From the NCBI GenBank assembly GCA_035946625.1, contig DASYZE010000053.1, positions 1 through 64,000 on the forward strand: DNA of 64,000 bases, read 5' to 3'. This DNA is from DASYXZ01 sp035946625 (GTDB taxonomy: Bacteria > Acidobacteriota > Terriglobia > UBA7540). Position numbers and translations under genes: made by a program. Under the pieces are notes generated by a model. The model did not search any database, had not been told where the DNA came from, and saw only the letters and a program-made list of their open reading frames with translations. Position 1 is the first letter of the stretch; each line of letters begins with the position of its first letter. Of the stretch, positions 35,010-44,744 are shown piece after piece.

Positions 35010-36851
35010 TTATTTCTCCTCCTGGGACGCGATGGAATCTGTGACGGAGCGCGCGTCGATGGGTAATCCGTTGTAGTGGAGCACGCTGCGAAGCTTGCGC
35101 ACGTCGTCCGCGTCAATTTCCATGCGCAGCAGGCTGAACATTTGCGCGTCGCGATTCTGTTCCACCACATAAACACGTTGGTGTCGACGGATGAACTCCT
35201 TGATTTGCTCGTGGAAGGGGAAGCCACGAACGCGGCAATAGCCCGCTTTCAACTTGTACTCGTCCCTCAACTGGTCGAGACTCTCGATCACGGCCCAATG
35301 GCTGGTGCCATAGGCCAGGATTCCGATCTCCGCCGAGGCCGGCTCCTGGAATTCCGGCAAGGGAACGCGTTGGCGCGCGGTCTCAAATTTGCGCGCCAAG
35401 CGGTCGAGATTGTTCACATAGTCGTTGGGCCGTTCGCTGTAGATGGCTTTCTCGTTGTGGCCGCTGCCGCGGGCAAGATAGGCGGCGCTCGGGTGATGGG
35501 TGCCCGGCAAGGTCCGGTAGCCAATGCCGTCGCCATCAACGTCTTTATAGCGCTGGAAGCCGCCCAGCCGCTCCAGGTCCTCAACGGTCAGCACCTTGCC
35601 TCGCACCATGGGTTTCTCGGGGTATTGGAAGGGATCCGACATCCAGTTGTTCATGCCGAGGTCGAGGTCCATCATGACGAACACAGGAGTCTGGAATTCC
35701 TCGGCCAGATCAAAGGACTCAATCGCCATACTAAAGCACTCGCCCATTGAATTAGGGAATAACATCAAATGTTTGGTGTCGCCGTGGGAGAGGACGGCGT
35801 TCTTGAGCACATCGCCCTGGGACGTCCGCGTCGGAAGTCCCGTCGAGGGGCCCACGCGCTGGACATCGAAAATCACCGCGGGAACTTCAACGTAATAATC
35901 CAGGCCGACAAACTCGGACATCAGCGAGATGCCCGGGCCGGAAGTGGTAGTCATGGCGCGCGCCCCCGCCCATCCGGCTCCCGTCACCATGCCGATGGCC
36001 GCCAGTTCGTCTTCCGCCTGCACGATGGCAAAGGTGGCTTTGCCCGTTGCCGGATCAATCCGGTACTTCTTCATGTATTCGATCACCGATTCCGCCAGCG
36101 ACGAAGAGGGTGTAATGGGATACCAAGTGAGGACCGTGCAACCCGCGAATACCGAGCCCAGGGCAGCCGCCGAGTTGCCATCAATGATGATCTTGCCGCG
36201 CGTCTCATCCATCCGCTCCAGGTAGAGGTGGTCCCGCTTGACCAGGTTTTTCCCGGCAAACTCATAGCCCGCGCGGGCGGCATTCCAATTTAACTCCGCC
36301 GCCTTGGCTTTTTTCTTAAACTGTTTTTTCAGCGCAATCTGGATTTCTTCCATCTCGATGCCCAGCAGTTTGGCCACCACGCCGTCGTAGATCATGTTGC
36401 GGACCAGTTTCCTCAGCCGCGCATCTGGACAAACCGGCGCCACGAGCTGGTCAAAGGGAACGGGATAAAAAATCAGATCTTCACGCAAACGATTCAGGTT
36501 CAGGCGTTCGTCGTAAACGACGACGGATTTGGCATCAAGGTTGCGCACATCTTCTTCCGCCGTCTCGGGATTCATCGCCACCAGGAAATCAATCTCCTTG
36601 CGGCGGGCGATGTATCCATGCTTGGAAGCTCGAATGGTGAACCAGGTCGGAAGGCCGGCAATATTGGAAGGGAATAAATTCTTGCCCGAGACCGGAATCC
36701 CCATCTGAAATATGGCTCTGAGAAGGACGGAATTGGCAGTCTGACTTCCTGAACCGTTGACCGTGGCCACTTGAATGCTGAGGTCGTTGATGACCGGTTG
36801 CCGCCCGGTGGATTGGTCTGACTCGCTGACTTCGATATTGGTGGTTGCCAT
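35010..36851 (-). CDS. korA: 2-oxoacid:ferredoxin oxidoreductase, fused gamma-alpha subunit
   Basis: 613 residues. Residues ~25-200 are the gamma domain (VATVNGSGSQTANSVLLRAIFQMG, then NLFPSNIAGLPTWFTIR); residues ~225-600 are the alpha domain with YPITPSSSLAE, TTSGPGISLMSE and DVQRVGPSTGLPTRTSQGD. This fusion is the common KorA/OorA-type arrangement in aerobic bacteria. It works with KorB in an oxygen-tolerant TCA-cycle step supplying or consuming reduced ferredoxin. An extended -10 promoter candidate lies 193 bases upstream. Confidence 0.93.
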   Translation of the reverse strand: MATTNIEVSESDQSTGRQPVINDLSIQVATVNGSGSQTANSVLLRAIFQMGIPVSGKNLFPSNIAGLPTWFTIRASKHGYIARRKEIDFLVAMNPETAEEDVRNLDAKSVVVYDERLNLNRLREDLIFYPVPFDQLVAPVCPDARLRKLVRNMIYDGVVAKLLGIEMEEIQIALKKQFKKKAKAAELNWNAARAGYEFAGKNLVKRDHLYLERMDETRGKIIIDGNSAAALGSVFAGCTVLTWYPITPSSSLAESVIEYMKKYRIDPATGKATFAIVQAEDELAAIGMVTGAGWAGARAMTTTSGPGISLMSEFVGLDYYVEVPAVIFDVQRVGPSTGLPTRTSQGDVLKNAVLSHGDTKHLMLFPNSMGECFSMAIESFDLAEEFQTPVFVMMDLDLGMNNWMSDPFQYPEKPMVRGKVLTVEDLERLGGFQRYKDVDGDGIGYRTLPGTHHPSAAYLARGSGHNEKAIYSERPNDYVNNLDRLARKFETARQRVPLPEFQEPASAEIGILAYGTSHWAVIESLDQLRDEYKLKAGYCRVRGFPFHEQIKEFIRRHQRVYVVEQNRDAQMFSLLRMEIDADDVRKLRSVLHYNGLPIDARSVTDSIASQEEK

Positions 36852-37043
36852 GTCATTCCCCTAATTGAGATCTGGTCCATCCGGACTTGTTCCCTCTCCC
36901 ATTTTCTTGAGAAAACCTGATGCGAAAGTTTCCTCCGCGAAGTATCGTCGATGACGAACCGAAGGTCCAGAGGGTAAGACCACGGGCGGCGGGAAGTGCA
37001 TCCCGGAACTCATCGCCATGAGTTGGGGATAACTCCCGCGAAT

Positions 37044-37052
37044 ATTATAACA
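37044..37052 (-). promoter_or_regulatory. Extended -10 promoter candidate for korAB
   Basis: On the minus strand TGTTATAAT (TGn plus perfect TATAAT) lies 193 bases before the korA ATG. No good -35 exists, which extended -10 promoters tolerate. The rest of the 327-base gap 36852-37178 shows no gene or structure. Confidence 0.45.
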
Positions 37053-37178
37053 GAGAACGCGTGTGGCAACGGGTTGGGACTCACGCGGGCACAAGTCAAC
37101 CGAAAAATCCAAAGGCAGGAATTTCGTTCAGCTCGCGCCAACGGTCCTTCCACGAGGTTTCGCGCCCGGGAAACCAAA

Positions 37179-38009
37179 CTATTTCTTGATTTCCGCCCCT
37201 TCTTTCTTTTCCGGATAGGCCGCCGACGCCATCTTGAGGAGGGGTGAAAAAAGCTCGGAGATCCTCCGGCGCAAATCCTCTTCCGCGTCAGCGGCCACCT
37301 GGTTGCTCCGCGCCGTAAGCTGCTCCAGAAATTCGTAGAGCAGATGATCGAGCGATCTTTCCGCGTCGCTGCTTGTGTTTTCCGCACGTTGCGCCATCCG
37401 GGTCTCAACGCCGGCCTCCAGAGCTTTCAGGCAACTTTCGAATTCCCTGAGAGTTTCCTGCGCGATCAGCGCCGCCTGCCGGCGCAGGTCCTGAAGAGCT
37501 GATTCCGTAATTTCCGCCACTCGCCGATCCAGCCCATCGATTAATGGAGCTTCGGCCCGTGAGCTCCTGGTGGCACTCGCGCTGGCGAGGCTGAGGGCTT
37601 CGGCCGGGGGCGGCGGCACAGGTGAATCGGCAACCATCGCATGGCGCCAGTCTGCGGGCGGGTCTTTCGTGCCCCAAATATTTCTCGGGATGACCAACTG
37701 GATCGCCACAACCTGCCGGTCCTCTGCATTTTCCTGGGGAGTGACCCTGATGCAAATGGCTTTTTCGGATTGGCTGTCCAGCAGGTTCTCCACCGTCAAC
37801 TGCATTCCAATCAGGACCCGGCTGCGCGATCTGAAATTTGCGCCGTGCGCGCTGACCATGATCGTCTCCGTTTCCTCACGGAAGGCCTGGCCGGTGGCAT
37901 CGCGCCCGGAAATGGCGATGGGGACAACATATTCTATGCGAGTGCTGCGGCGGCGATTGATGGGGGAACCTAGCGCGCTGGAACTTTTGGCGAACGGACT
38001 TTGACCCAC
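37179..38009 (-). CDS. PilZ-like domain protein with C-terminal helical region
   Basis: 276 residues from the GTG at 38009, which has AAGGAG seven bases upstream; the frame stays open to 38147 but the extension (Arg/Trp/Pro-rich) does not look like protein sequence. Residues ~20-130 match the acidobacterial PilZ pattern: NRRRSTRIEYVVPIAISGRD, then VSAHGANFRSRSRVLIGMQL, so c-di-GMP binding is plausible (RxxxR is RRRSTR). Residues ~165-270 are a charged, Ala/Glu/Arg-rich helix, probably coiled coil (QDLRRQAALIAQETLREFE). No membrane segment is present. The output is unknown. A near-consensus promoter lies upstream at 38174-38202. Confidence 0.78.
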   Translation of the reverse strand: MGQSPFAKSSSALGSPINRRRSTRIEYVVPIAISGRDATGQAFREETETIMVSAHGANFRSRSRVLIGMQLTVENLLDSQSEKAICIRVTPQENAEDRQVVAIQLVIPRNIWGTKDPPADWRHAMVADSPVPPPPAEALSLASASATRSSRAEAPLIDGLDRRVAEITESALQDLRRQAALIAQETLREFESCLKALEAGVETRMAQRAENTSSDAERSLDHLLYEFLEQLTARSNQVAADAEEDLRRRISELFSPLLKMASAAYPEKKEGAEIKK

Positions 38010-38173
38010 GGCTTTTCTCCTTGCCCCCGGGGGAATTTCCTCCCAGGCCGGGCGACTCCACCACCCGAGGCCCAGCCGTCGCCTCCAGTCCGACGCTTGG
38101 CGCGCCTTTTCCTGCCAGTGATTCGCAGGCCGCCTGGCAGCGTCCACTTCCCGGCGGCCGAGAGATTACAGCC

Positions 38174-38202
38174 ATTCTATGAGGATGAGCGGAACGTGTC
38201 AA
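38174..38202 (-). promoter_or_regulatory. Near-consensus sigma-70 promoter for the PilZ gene
   Basis: On the minus strand TTGACA, a 17-base spacer, then TAGAAT. The start site would be near 38167, leaving a leader of about 160 bases before the GTG at 38009. The rest of the 431-base divergent gap (38010-38440) holds the ribosome sites of both genes and nothing else I recognise. Confidence 0.7.
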
Positions 38203-38440
38203 ATAAGCTTTGGGCTTTGGGCCAAGGCTTGGGCAGGGCGCGGGCGGTCCGGCATGGAGCCAAGTGGCAATCGGCCACAGCCTGATGGTCGTGCCGCCAC
38301 CCTCGAGAAAGACCGATGGCTCGCGGCTGTGGTCGCCTGGGGCGAAGGCATCCTCTTTCCTTCCGCAAAGAAACTGCTCAAAGAATCTGTTCTCGACAAC
38401 TTGAATCTGAATGTGCGAACCTTGCACCCGGAGGACGCTG

Positions 38441-38905
38441 ATGGAAAACAAAAAGGCGTACAAAACTTTTCGATTTAAAAATGATTTAGTGTGGAAGTCT
38501 CCCCATCGCGGCGTGCTGTCACAGACTGGAAAACCCCAGGTGATTGTCGGCAGTCCCCCCGAATTCAGGGGCTACCCGGATAATTGGTCGCCCGAAGATA
38601 TGTTGGTGGGCTCACTGAACACGTGCCTGATGCTGACTTTTTATGCCCTCGCTCATTCCAAGGGTGTGGAGCCGGTCGCCTATCAGTCCACCGCCGATGG
38701 GTTGCTCGAAAACGTGGATGGCGTATACCGGATTACCGAGGTGGACGTCACCCCAACCGTGGTTTTGAAATCTGAGGCAGATCGCGAGGTCGCGCGCGAC
38801 CTGATGGAGAACAAAGTGGAGAAGCATTGCTTCATCACCAACTCCCTCTCAGGAAAGGTGAAGCTGACTCCGCAGTTTCGAGTTGATCCGGGCGCCAGCT
38901 CGTGA
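38441..38905 (+). CDS. OsmC-family peroxide-reducing protein
   Basis: 154 residues from the ATG at 38441 (GGAGG six bases upstream); an in-frame ATG at 38411 is less likely. OsmC/Ohr fold: SPEDMLVGSLNTCLMLTFYALA carries the first catalytic Cys and VEKHCFITNSL the second, as in organic-hydroperoxide reductases. It should reduce peroxides with thiols in the cytoplasm. It is monocistronic and divergent from the PilZ gene. Confidence 0.88.
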   Translation: MENKKAYKTFRFKNDLVWKSPHRGVLSQTGKPQVIVGSPPEFRGYPDNWSPEDMLVGSLNTCLMLTFYALAHSKGVEPVAYQSTADGLLENVDGVYRITEVDVTPTVVLKSEADREVARDLMENKVEKHCFITNSLSGKVKLTPQFRVDPGASS

Positions 38906-39713
38906 ATGACCGCAAAATCCGTGCGAAAAACCGCTGCTCATTTCGCCGCGCTCCTCCGGCGTCCTGCCCTTCCGCTTCCAAGTCCTTGCCGAAGGAGCCA
39001 GGAAAATTCACTTTCGTCGTAGTCCCGGTTTGTGCCTCCATCGGCTCCACACTCCGTAACTACAACTTGGTCTGTTCGGTGGCTGCGAAACTCGGAAAGG
39101 CTCAATAGATTTCTCTGTTTTTTTATTGACACTTTGAGTGGAATTGGAGTATGAATTCGTGCAGCCAAGTGCCTGAATTTGCGACGCGGTTTGATTTTCA
39201 CCTCAGGTGGCAGGGATTGGGTCAGGCTCAAAAATACATTCACCGAGCTTCAAGCGATTACCCTTGGAACGTTTGCAGGATTACCGGAAATTATTTTCCT
39301 CCGGAATTGAGACTCATTAATTTTTGGAAGAGGGTTGGGAATTTGGGCGCCTGCACCGTTTGGGCTTGATAATTATCGACCTTGGTATAAAATTAAGGTC
39401 TGCCTGGCGCCTGAATATTTGAATTTTCACCTTTTAATCACAGTATTTTTTGTAGGATTAGGATAACTCCAGGCCCTCATATAGTTTTAATACTTGCTAC
39501 ACGATATTGGATCTGATAACTCTTTGAGGATTCGGGCTTTAGCTGAAGTCTTGGGGTGGGGTTTCGATTGGCCGCAACGTCTGCTGGCGGCAGGTGGTCA
39601 TTCAATTGATACCGCTTTCTCGCACAAGTTCGCGGGTCTTCCCTCCCAACCGCACCGAGTACCCCCGCTCTGAGGGTGCAATTTACATGAGCATTTAAAA
39701 GGAGAGTTTCGCC
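38906..39713. other. Long AT-rich intergenic region
   Basis: About 800 bases without a supported gene. The first 200 bases are of average composition; from 39110 on the DNA is markedly AT-rich. A promoter candidate lies at 39126-39155. Small open frames (for example 39151-39369) have no family features. AAAAGGAGAG at 39698-39707 is the ribosome site of the next gene. An untranslated leader or small RNA is possible but not shown. Confidence 0.4.
39126..39155 (+). promoter_or_regulatory. Sigma-70 promoter candidate upstream of the arylsulfotransferase gene
   Basis: TTGACA at 39126-39131, an 18-base spacer, then TATGAA. A start near 39162 would leave a leader of about 550 bases before the ATG at 39714, unusually long, so it might instead drive an unrecognised short transcript. 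Confidence 0.45.
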
Positions 39714-42700
39714 ATGCATCGGATCAACGCCATTATAAAAAATGCCATTTTACCCAGAATGAAAACTCTGGCGGCCCTATCATTGGGAATACTTTTCCTT
39801 TCCAATTGTGGTGGAACGAGCGTGAAGACAACCGTCATTGCCGCTACTGTTTCGCCGAGTAGCGCGAACGTCACCACCCAGTCCCTGCAAATCTTCTCGG
39901 CCTCCTTTGGAGCCGCCACATGGTCGGTCAACGGGGTGGCAGGTGGGAATGCGACGGTCGGTACTATTAATAACCTGGGGGGATACACCGCTCCCGCAAC
40001 CCCGCCTTCACCTGATACGGTAACGATCACGGCCACCAGCGCCACCAATTCAAGCCTGACGGCTTCGGCTACCGTCCAGGTGGTAAGCCCGTCACCTGTG
40101 CTCACCTCGATTGCGCCAAACTCCATCAAAGCGGGTAGCGCCAATACCGTAGTCACTGTGACCGGGTCCGGGTTCACGTCGCAATCGACGGTCCAATTGG
40201 GCGGCACAGCCGTCGCCACTTCTTTCCTAACCACAACCCAATTGACAGCGACAATCCCAGCCGCCCAACTAGCATCATCGGGAACGGTGGCGGTTACAGT
40301 TGTGACTCCGTCTCCCGGAGGTGGAACATCCAGCGCTGCAAACCTCAGTATATTAGTCACAGTGGCGGTCAATCCCCCAAGCACAACGGTGATTGCGGGT
40401 CAGACGCAAGCATTCACCACCACCGCGACCGGGGTCTCAACCCTACCGGTAATTTGGTCGGTCAATGGAGTAACGGGTGGAAATGCAACGATGGGAACAA
40501 TTAATTCGGCGGGCAATTATACCGCGCCGGCAATCGCGCCCTCGCCCAACTCGCTAACTATCACTGCGACGAGCGCCACTGATTCAACCTTGTCCGCCTC
40601 GGCTACCGTCCAGGTAGTGAACCCGTCGCCAGTAGTTGCTTCCATTTCGCCAAGTTCCATCATTGCGGGTAGCTCAAGTGCCCTAGTCACAGTGACGGGG
40701 TCCGGGTTCACGCCGCAATCTACGATCCAATTGGGCGCCACATCGGTCGCCACATCCTTCGTAACCACGACCCAGTTGACAGCCATCGTCCCCAGCGCCC
40801 AACTCGCTTCAGCGGGAACGTTGGCCGTAACAGTAGTGACTCCATCTCCTGGAGGCGGCACATCGAGTGCCGCCAATCTGGCCGTGAAGCTGGTGGTGGC
40901 GGTGACGCCCCCCAGCCTGACCCTGTCTGTGACTCAGACGCAGACGTTCGCAGCCACCATCACCGGAAGTTCCAACCAGGGCGTGACCTGGGCGGTGAAT
41001 GGAATTGCGGGCGGAAATGCCACCGTGGGAACGGTCGATGCCTCAGGGGACTATGTCGCGCCCGCTATGGCGCCTTCTCCGAATACAGTGACTCTGACCG
41101 CTACCAGCGCCGCCGACCCCACCCAACAGGCATCGGCCACGGTGGTGATCCTCAACCCATCGCCCGTGCTGTCTTCCATTTCGCCCAGCACGCTCAACGC
41201 GGGTAGTCCCAACACATTAGCGACCATCACAGGTTCCGGGTTCACGCCTCAGTCGTCTGTGCTGTTGGGGGCTACAGCCCTGGCCACAACTTTTGCAAGC
41301 TTGACCCAGTTGACGGCCACGATACCTGGGGCTCAGTTGGCGACGGCGGGAACGTTGGGGGTGCAGGTTGTTAACCCGTCCCCGGGCGGCGGAACCTCGA
41401 GTGCCGCCAATCTGGTAGTGAAGTTGGTGGTGGCGGTGACACCCCCGAATCCAACGCTGTTTGTGACTCAGATGCAGACCTTCGCAGCCACCATCACCGG
41501 AAGTTCCAATCAGGGCGTGACCTGGGCGGTGAACGGAATCGCGGGCGGAAATGCCACATGGGGAACGGTCGATGCCTCGGGGAACTATACTGCGCCCGCC
41601 ACTCCGCCTTCTCCCAACACCGTAACTCTGACCGCTACCAGCACCGCCGATCCCACCCAACAGGCGTCAGCTGCGGTGGTCATCCTCAACCCATCACCAG
41701 TGCTGTCTTCCATTTCACCCAGCACGCTCAGCGCCGGCAGCCCCAACACATTAGCGACCATCACAGGTTCCGGGTTCACGCCGCAATCATCTGTACTATT
41801 GGGGACCACCCCACTAGCCACAACTTTTTCAAGCGCGACGCAGTTGATGGCCACTTTCCCGGCGGCCCAACTCACTTCAGGTGGAACGCTGGCCGTATCA
41901 GTTGTGAATCCGTCGCCTGGAGGCGGAACATCGAGCGCCGCCAATCTGGTGGTGAAATTGGTAGTGGCGGTGACACCCCCGAATCCAACGCTGTTTGTGA
42001 CTCAGATACAACCCTTTGTGGCCACCATCACCGGAAGTTCCAACCAGGGTGTGACCTGGGCGGTGAACGGAATCGCGGGGGGAAATGCCACATGGGGAAC
42101 GGTCGATGCCTTAGGGAACTACACCGCGCCCGCCATTCCGCCTTCTCCCAATACCGTGACTCTGACCGCTACCAGCACCGCCGATCCGACGGCATCTGCC
42201 TCAGCCTCAGTCCAGGTGGTGAGCCCTTCGCCGGTAGTCACCTCCATTTCGCCCACTTCCGTCAACGCGGGTAGTCCCAATACAGTGATTACAGTGACCG
42301 GGTCCGGGTTCACGCCGCAATCGACCGTTCAACTCGGCGGCACGTCAATCGCCACTAGCTTCGTGACATCAACCCAGTTGACAGCCACTCTTCCCGCGGC
42401 CCAACTTGTTTCAGCGGGAACGTTGTTGGTGGACGTTGTGACTCCGTCTCCCGGAGGAGGAACTTCCGGCACCGCAAACCTGACGGTGATAGTGGTCACG
42501 GTGGCGGTTAATCCCCCAATCTCCACCGTGTTTGTGGGTCAGACACAAACGTTTACCCCGACCGTGACCTCGGCTTCCAGTCTGAGCGTAACTTGGTCGG
42601 TGAATGGCATCGCGGGAGGGAATGCGGTGGTGGGCACGGTGGATGCGTCGGGGAATTACAACGCGCCCGCCATTCCCCCTACTCCTAACACCTTAACCCT

Positions 42701-44555
42701 GACGGCCACCAGCGTGGCCGACCCCACCAAGTCGGCCTCCGCCGCCTTGACGATCCTTTATCCTGCCCCGCTCCTGACTTCCCTGACGCCGGCCGCAGTT
42801 CTTAGCGGCACCGGGGCCACCACCGTCACTTTGACCGGATCGAACTTTTTCCCGTTCTCAGCCGTGGCCGTGGGCGGAGCTTTCGTGACTACGACTTTTT
42901 TAAGTTCAACTCAACTTTCCATTTCCGTCCCCGCCACCATGCTGACGAGCCCGGCGGTGCTGAATCTCACTGTCTCCAACTCAGGCCCGGGTGGAGGCGT
43001 GACCGCACCATTAAGCATGACGGTGGTCTCCACCGGACAGGTGACCGCGACCAATAATTTACTGGTGGCGCAGTACTCCATCAGTTCGCCTCGCGATGCA
43101 ACCATGAGCGTGGAGTTTGGCCCCGACACGAATTATGGCCTCAAGACCTGGAGCCAACCCGTGCCCACTGGCGGGGGGACGATCAACATGCTGGTGGCCG
43201 GCATGAAGCAAACGACCACCTACCACATGCGCGCCACCCTGGTATTTCCCGACGGTTCGCAGTTTGTGGACTCCGACAAAACCTTCACCACCGGAACTCT
43301 GGCCGCTTCACTCGTTCCCCAGGTCACAGTGACCAACCCGAGCGGCCTCATGCCCAGTCCCGGCGTTCTCATGGGCCATCTGGTCAATTTCTTTGTGCCT
43401 AACTACGCTCCGCTTTCTACCGTGGCGTTTGACATGCAGGGCAATGTGATCTGGTATTACAATCCGGGAATTCCAAACGACCTTCCCCAGCCCATTAAGC
43501 TGATGCCGAACGGGCACATCATCGTCAACTTGGGTGGGGTGGGACCGGGGGTAAATGTTGTTCAGGAGATAGATTTGGCGGGTAACATCATCAGGCAGTT
43601 CACCCCGGCCGACCTGACCCAGTGGCTGGCCAATGCGGGGTACAGTATAACTGTCGCCAATATCCACCACGACCTCCTGATCTTGCCCAATGGACATCTG
43701 ATTCTCCTGGTCAATTCCATAAAGTACTACGACAACTTGCCAGGATTTCCCGGCACGACCGGAGTTATTGGCGATCTTCTGCTGGACGTTGACCCCAATA
43801 ACAATGTGACCTGGGTCTGGTCGACTTTTGACCGTCTCGACGTCAACCGTCACCCCGCCGGTTTTCCGGATTGGACGCACAGCAATGGCCTTGTCTATTC
43901 GCAGGATGATGGAAATCTGCTTCTGTCGATCCGCCATCAAAGCTGGGTCATCAAGATTGACTACCGGGATGGCCAGGGAACGGGCGACATCATTTGGCGC
44001 CTCGGTTATCAAGGAGACTTCACCATCGATTCAGGATTGAATCCCGATTGGCAGTATGCCGAGCACTACCCCAGCCTCGCCAGCCCTAACAGCACTGGAG
44101 TATTCAACCTAATGGTTTATGACAATGGGGATGACCGGGTTATGGACAGCTTGGGAGCCAGCCGGTGCGGCCCCCCCTACCCCACGACCTTCAATAAAAC
44201 TAATGTGGCCGGAACCATCCAGTGTTACACGCGGGCGGTGAACTTCCAGGTGAATGAATATACGCGGACCGTCAGCACGACATGGCAATACAACGCCAGC
44301 CCGATCTATTCATTCTGGGGCGGAAGCACCCAACTCTTGAGCACGGGAAATTACGTGATGGATCTCAACACGCCGGCCGACATAGACCCGGTCAGCGGGA
44401 ATCCTATCCCACCCCTGGATGATGAACCTGGAGCGCGTTATTTGGAGTTGACGCCGGACCAGCCCCCGCGGGTGGTGATGCAAATGGAAGTCACCAACCA
44501 GAACGCTTACCGCCTCACCCACTTGCCCAGCCTTTACCCCGGCGTCCAATGGTAG
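39714..44555 (+). CDS. Lipoprotein-like arylsulfotransferase with six Ig-like/IPT repeats
   Basis: 1613 residues. A long n-region is followed by a lipobox-type signal (LAALSLGILFLSNC, Cys at 33), so membrane anchoring is likely. An alternative ATG at 39759 lacks a ribosome site, while 39714 follows AAAAGGAGAG. Residues ~43-1105 are six tandem units of an Ig-like module (VTWAVNGIAGGNATVGTV) plus an IPT/TIG module (ITGSGFTPQSSV). Residues ~1110-1200 form a fibronectin-like domain (SVEFGPDTNYGL, TTYHMRATLVFPDGS). The C-terminal ~400 residues match arylsulfotransferase propellers: AFDMQGNVIWYYN, NIHHDLLILPNGHLILL, WTHSNGLVYSQDDGNLLLSIRHQSW. These enzymes move sulfate between phenols through a sulfo-His. 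The repeats probably project the enzyme from the cell. The donor and acceptor are unknown. Confidence 0.88.
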   Translation: MHRINAIIKNAILPRMKTLAALSLGILFLSNCGGTSVKTTVIAATVSPSSANVTTQSLQIFSASFGAATWSVNGVAGGNATVGTINNLGGYTAPATPPSPDTVTITATSATNSSLTASATVQVVSPSPVLTSIAPNSIKAGSANTVVTVTGSGFTSQSTVQLGGTAVATSFLTTTQLTATIPAAQLASSGTVAVTVVTPSPGGGTSSAANLSILVTVAVNPPSTTVIAGQTQAFTTTATGVSTLPVIWSVNGVTGGNATMGTINSAGNYTAPAIAPSPNSLTITATSATDSTLSASATVQVVNPSPVVASISPSSIIAGSSSALVTVTGSGFTPQSTIQLGATSVATSFVTTTQLTAIVPSAQLASAGTLAVTVVTPSPGGGTSSAANLAVKLVVAVTPPSLTLSVTQTQTFAATITGSSNQGVTWAVNGIAGGNATVGTVDASGDYVAPAMAPSPNTVTLTATSAADPTQQASATVVILNPSPVLSSISPSTLNAGSPNTLATITGSGFTPQSSVLLGATALATTFASLTQLTATIPGAQLATAGTLGVQVVNPSPGGGTSSAANLVVKLVVAVTPPNPTLFVTQMQTFAATITGSSNQGVTWAVNGIAGGNATWGTVDASGNYTAPATPPSPNTVTLTATSTADPTQQASAAVVILNPSPVLSSISPSTLSAGSPNTLATITGSGFTPQSSVLLGTTPLATTFSSATQLMATFPAAQLTSGGTLAVSVVNPSPGGGTSSAANLVVKLVVAVTPPNPTLFVTQIQPFVATITGSSNQGVTWAVNGIAGGNATWGTVDALGNYTAPAIPPSPNTVTLTATSTADPTASASASVQVVSPSPVVTSISPTSVNAGSPNTVITVTGSGFTPQSTVQLGGTSIATSFVTSTQLTATLPAAQLVSAGTLLVDVVTPSPGGGTSGTANLTVIVVTVAVNPPISTVFVGQTQTFTPTVTSASSLSVTWSVNGIAGGNAVVGTVDASGNYNAPAIPPTPNTLTLTATSVADPTKSASAALTILYPAPLLTSLTPAAVLSGTGATTVTLTGSNFFPFSAVAVGGAFVTTTFLSSTQLSISVPATMLTSPAVLNLTVSNSGPGGGVTAPLSMTVVSTGQVTATNNLLVAQYSISSPRDATMSVEFGPDTNYGLKTWSQPVPTGGGTINMLVAGMKQTTTYHMRATLVFPDGSQFVDSDKTFTTGTLAASLVPQVTVTNPSGLMPSPGVLMGHLVNFFVPNYAPLSTVAFDMQGNVIWYYNPGIPNDLPQPIKLMPNGHIIVNLGGVGPGVNVVQEIDLAGNIIRQFTPADLTQWLANAGYSITVANIHHDLLILPNGHLILLVNSIKYYDNLPGFPGTTGVIGDLLLDVDPNNNVTWVWSTFDRLDVNRHPAGFPDWTHSNGLVYSQDDGNLLLSIRHQSWVIKIDYRDGQGTGDIIWRLGYQGDFTIDSGLNPDWQYAEHYPSLASPNSTGVFNLMVYDNGDDRVMDSLGASRCGPPYPTTFNKTNVAGTIQCYTRAVNFQVNEYTRTVSTTWQYNASPIYSFWGGSTQLLSTGNYVMDLNTPADIDPVSGNPIPPLDDEPGARYLELTPDQPPRVVMQMEVTNQNAYRLTHLPSLYPGVQW
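39840..43030 (+). repeat. Six tandem ~534-bp coding repeats (Ig-like + IPT)
   Basis: Unit starts, set by the recurrent gtggcggt motif, fall at about 39840, 40362, 40896, 41430, 41964 and 42501. Spacing is 522, 534, 534, 534 and 537 bases, all multiples of three. Units 3, 4 and 5 are nearly identical in DNA over long stretches; the outer units are diverged. This pattern indicates recent internal duplication or gene conversion in the middle. Confidence 0.92.
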
Positions 44556-44744
44556 CGTTGTGGAAACCATGGGTAAGGCGGAATGATTTTTAGATCTAAT
44601 TTGTGCCGGTGGCGACAACTGGGAATGCACCAAAGGGAGGGAGCAAGCGGACGAAATGGCTGCCTCGGGCTCGCTTCTTTCGAGTTTTGTAAACCTTATG
44701 CTCTTTTTTTAACATTTCTGGAGGGTTCAAATTTCGGAGGTCAC

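Noticed and set aside
38179..38478. 99-codon ORF before the OsmC gene
   Set aside because: Overlaps the PilZ promoter and the OsmC start in another frame; composition is not protein-like.
39151..39369. 72-codon ORF after the promoter candidate at 39126
   Set aside because: Its ATG overlaps the putative -10 itself, there is no ribosome site, and the sequence matches nothing I know.
39840..43030. Possible CRISPR array or satellite repeat
   Set aside because: Repeats are 534 bases long, contiguous, in frame and encode Ig-like and IPT modules.
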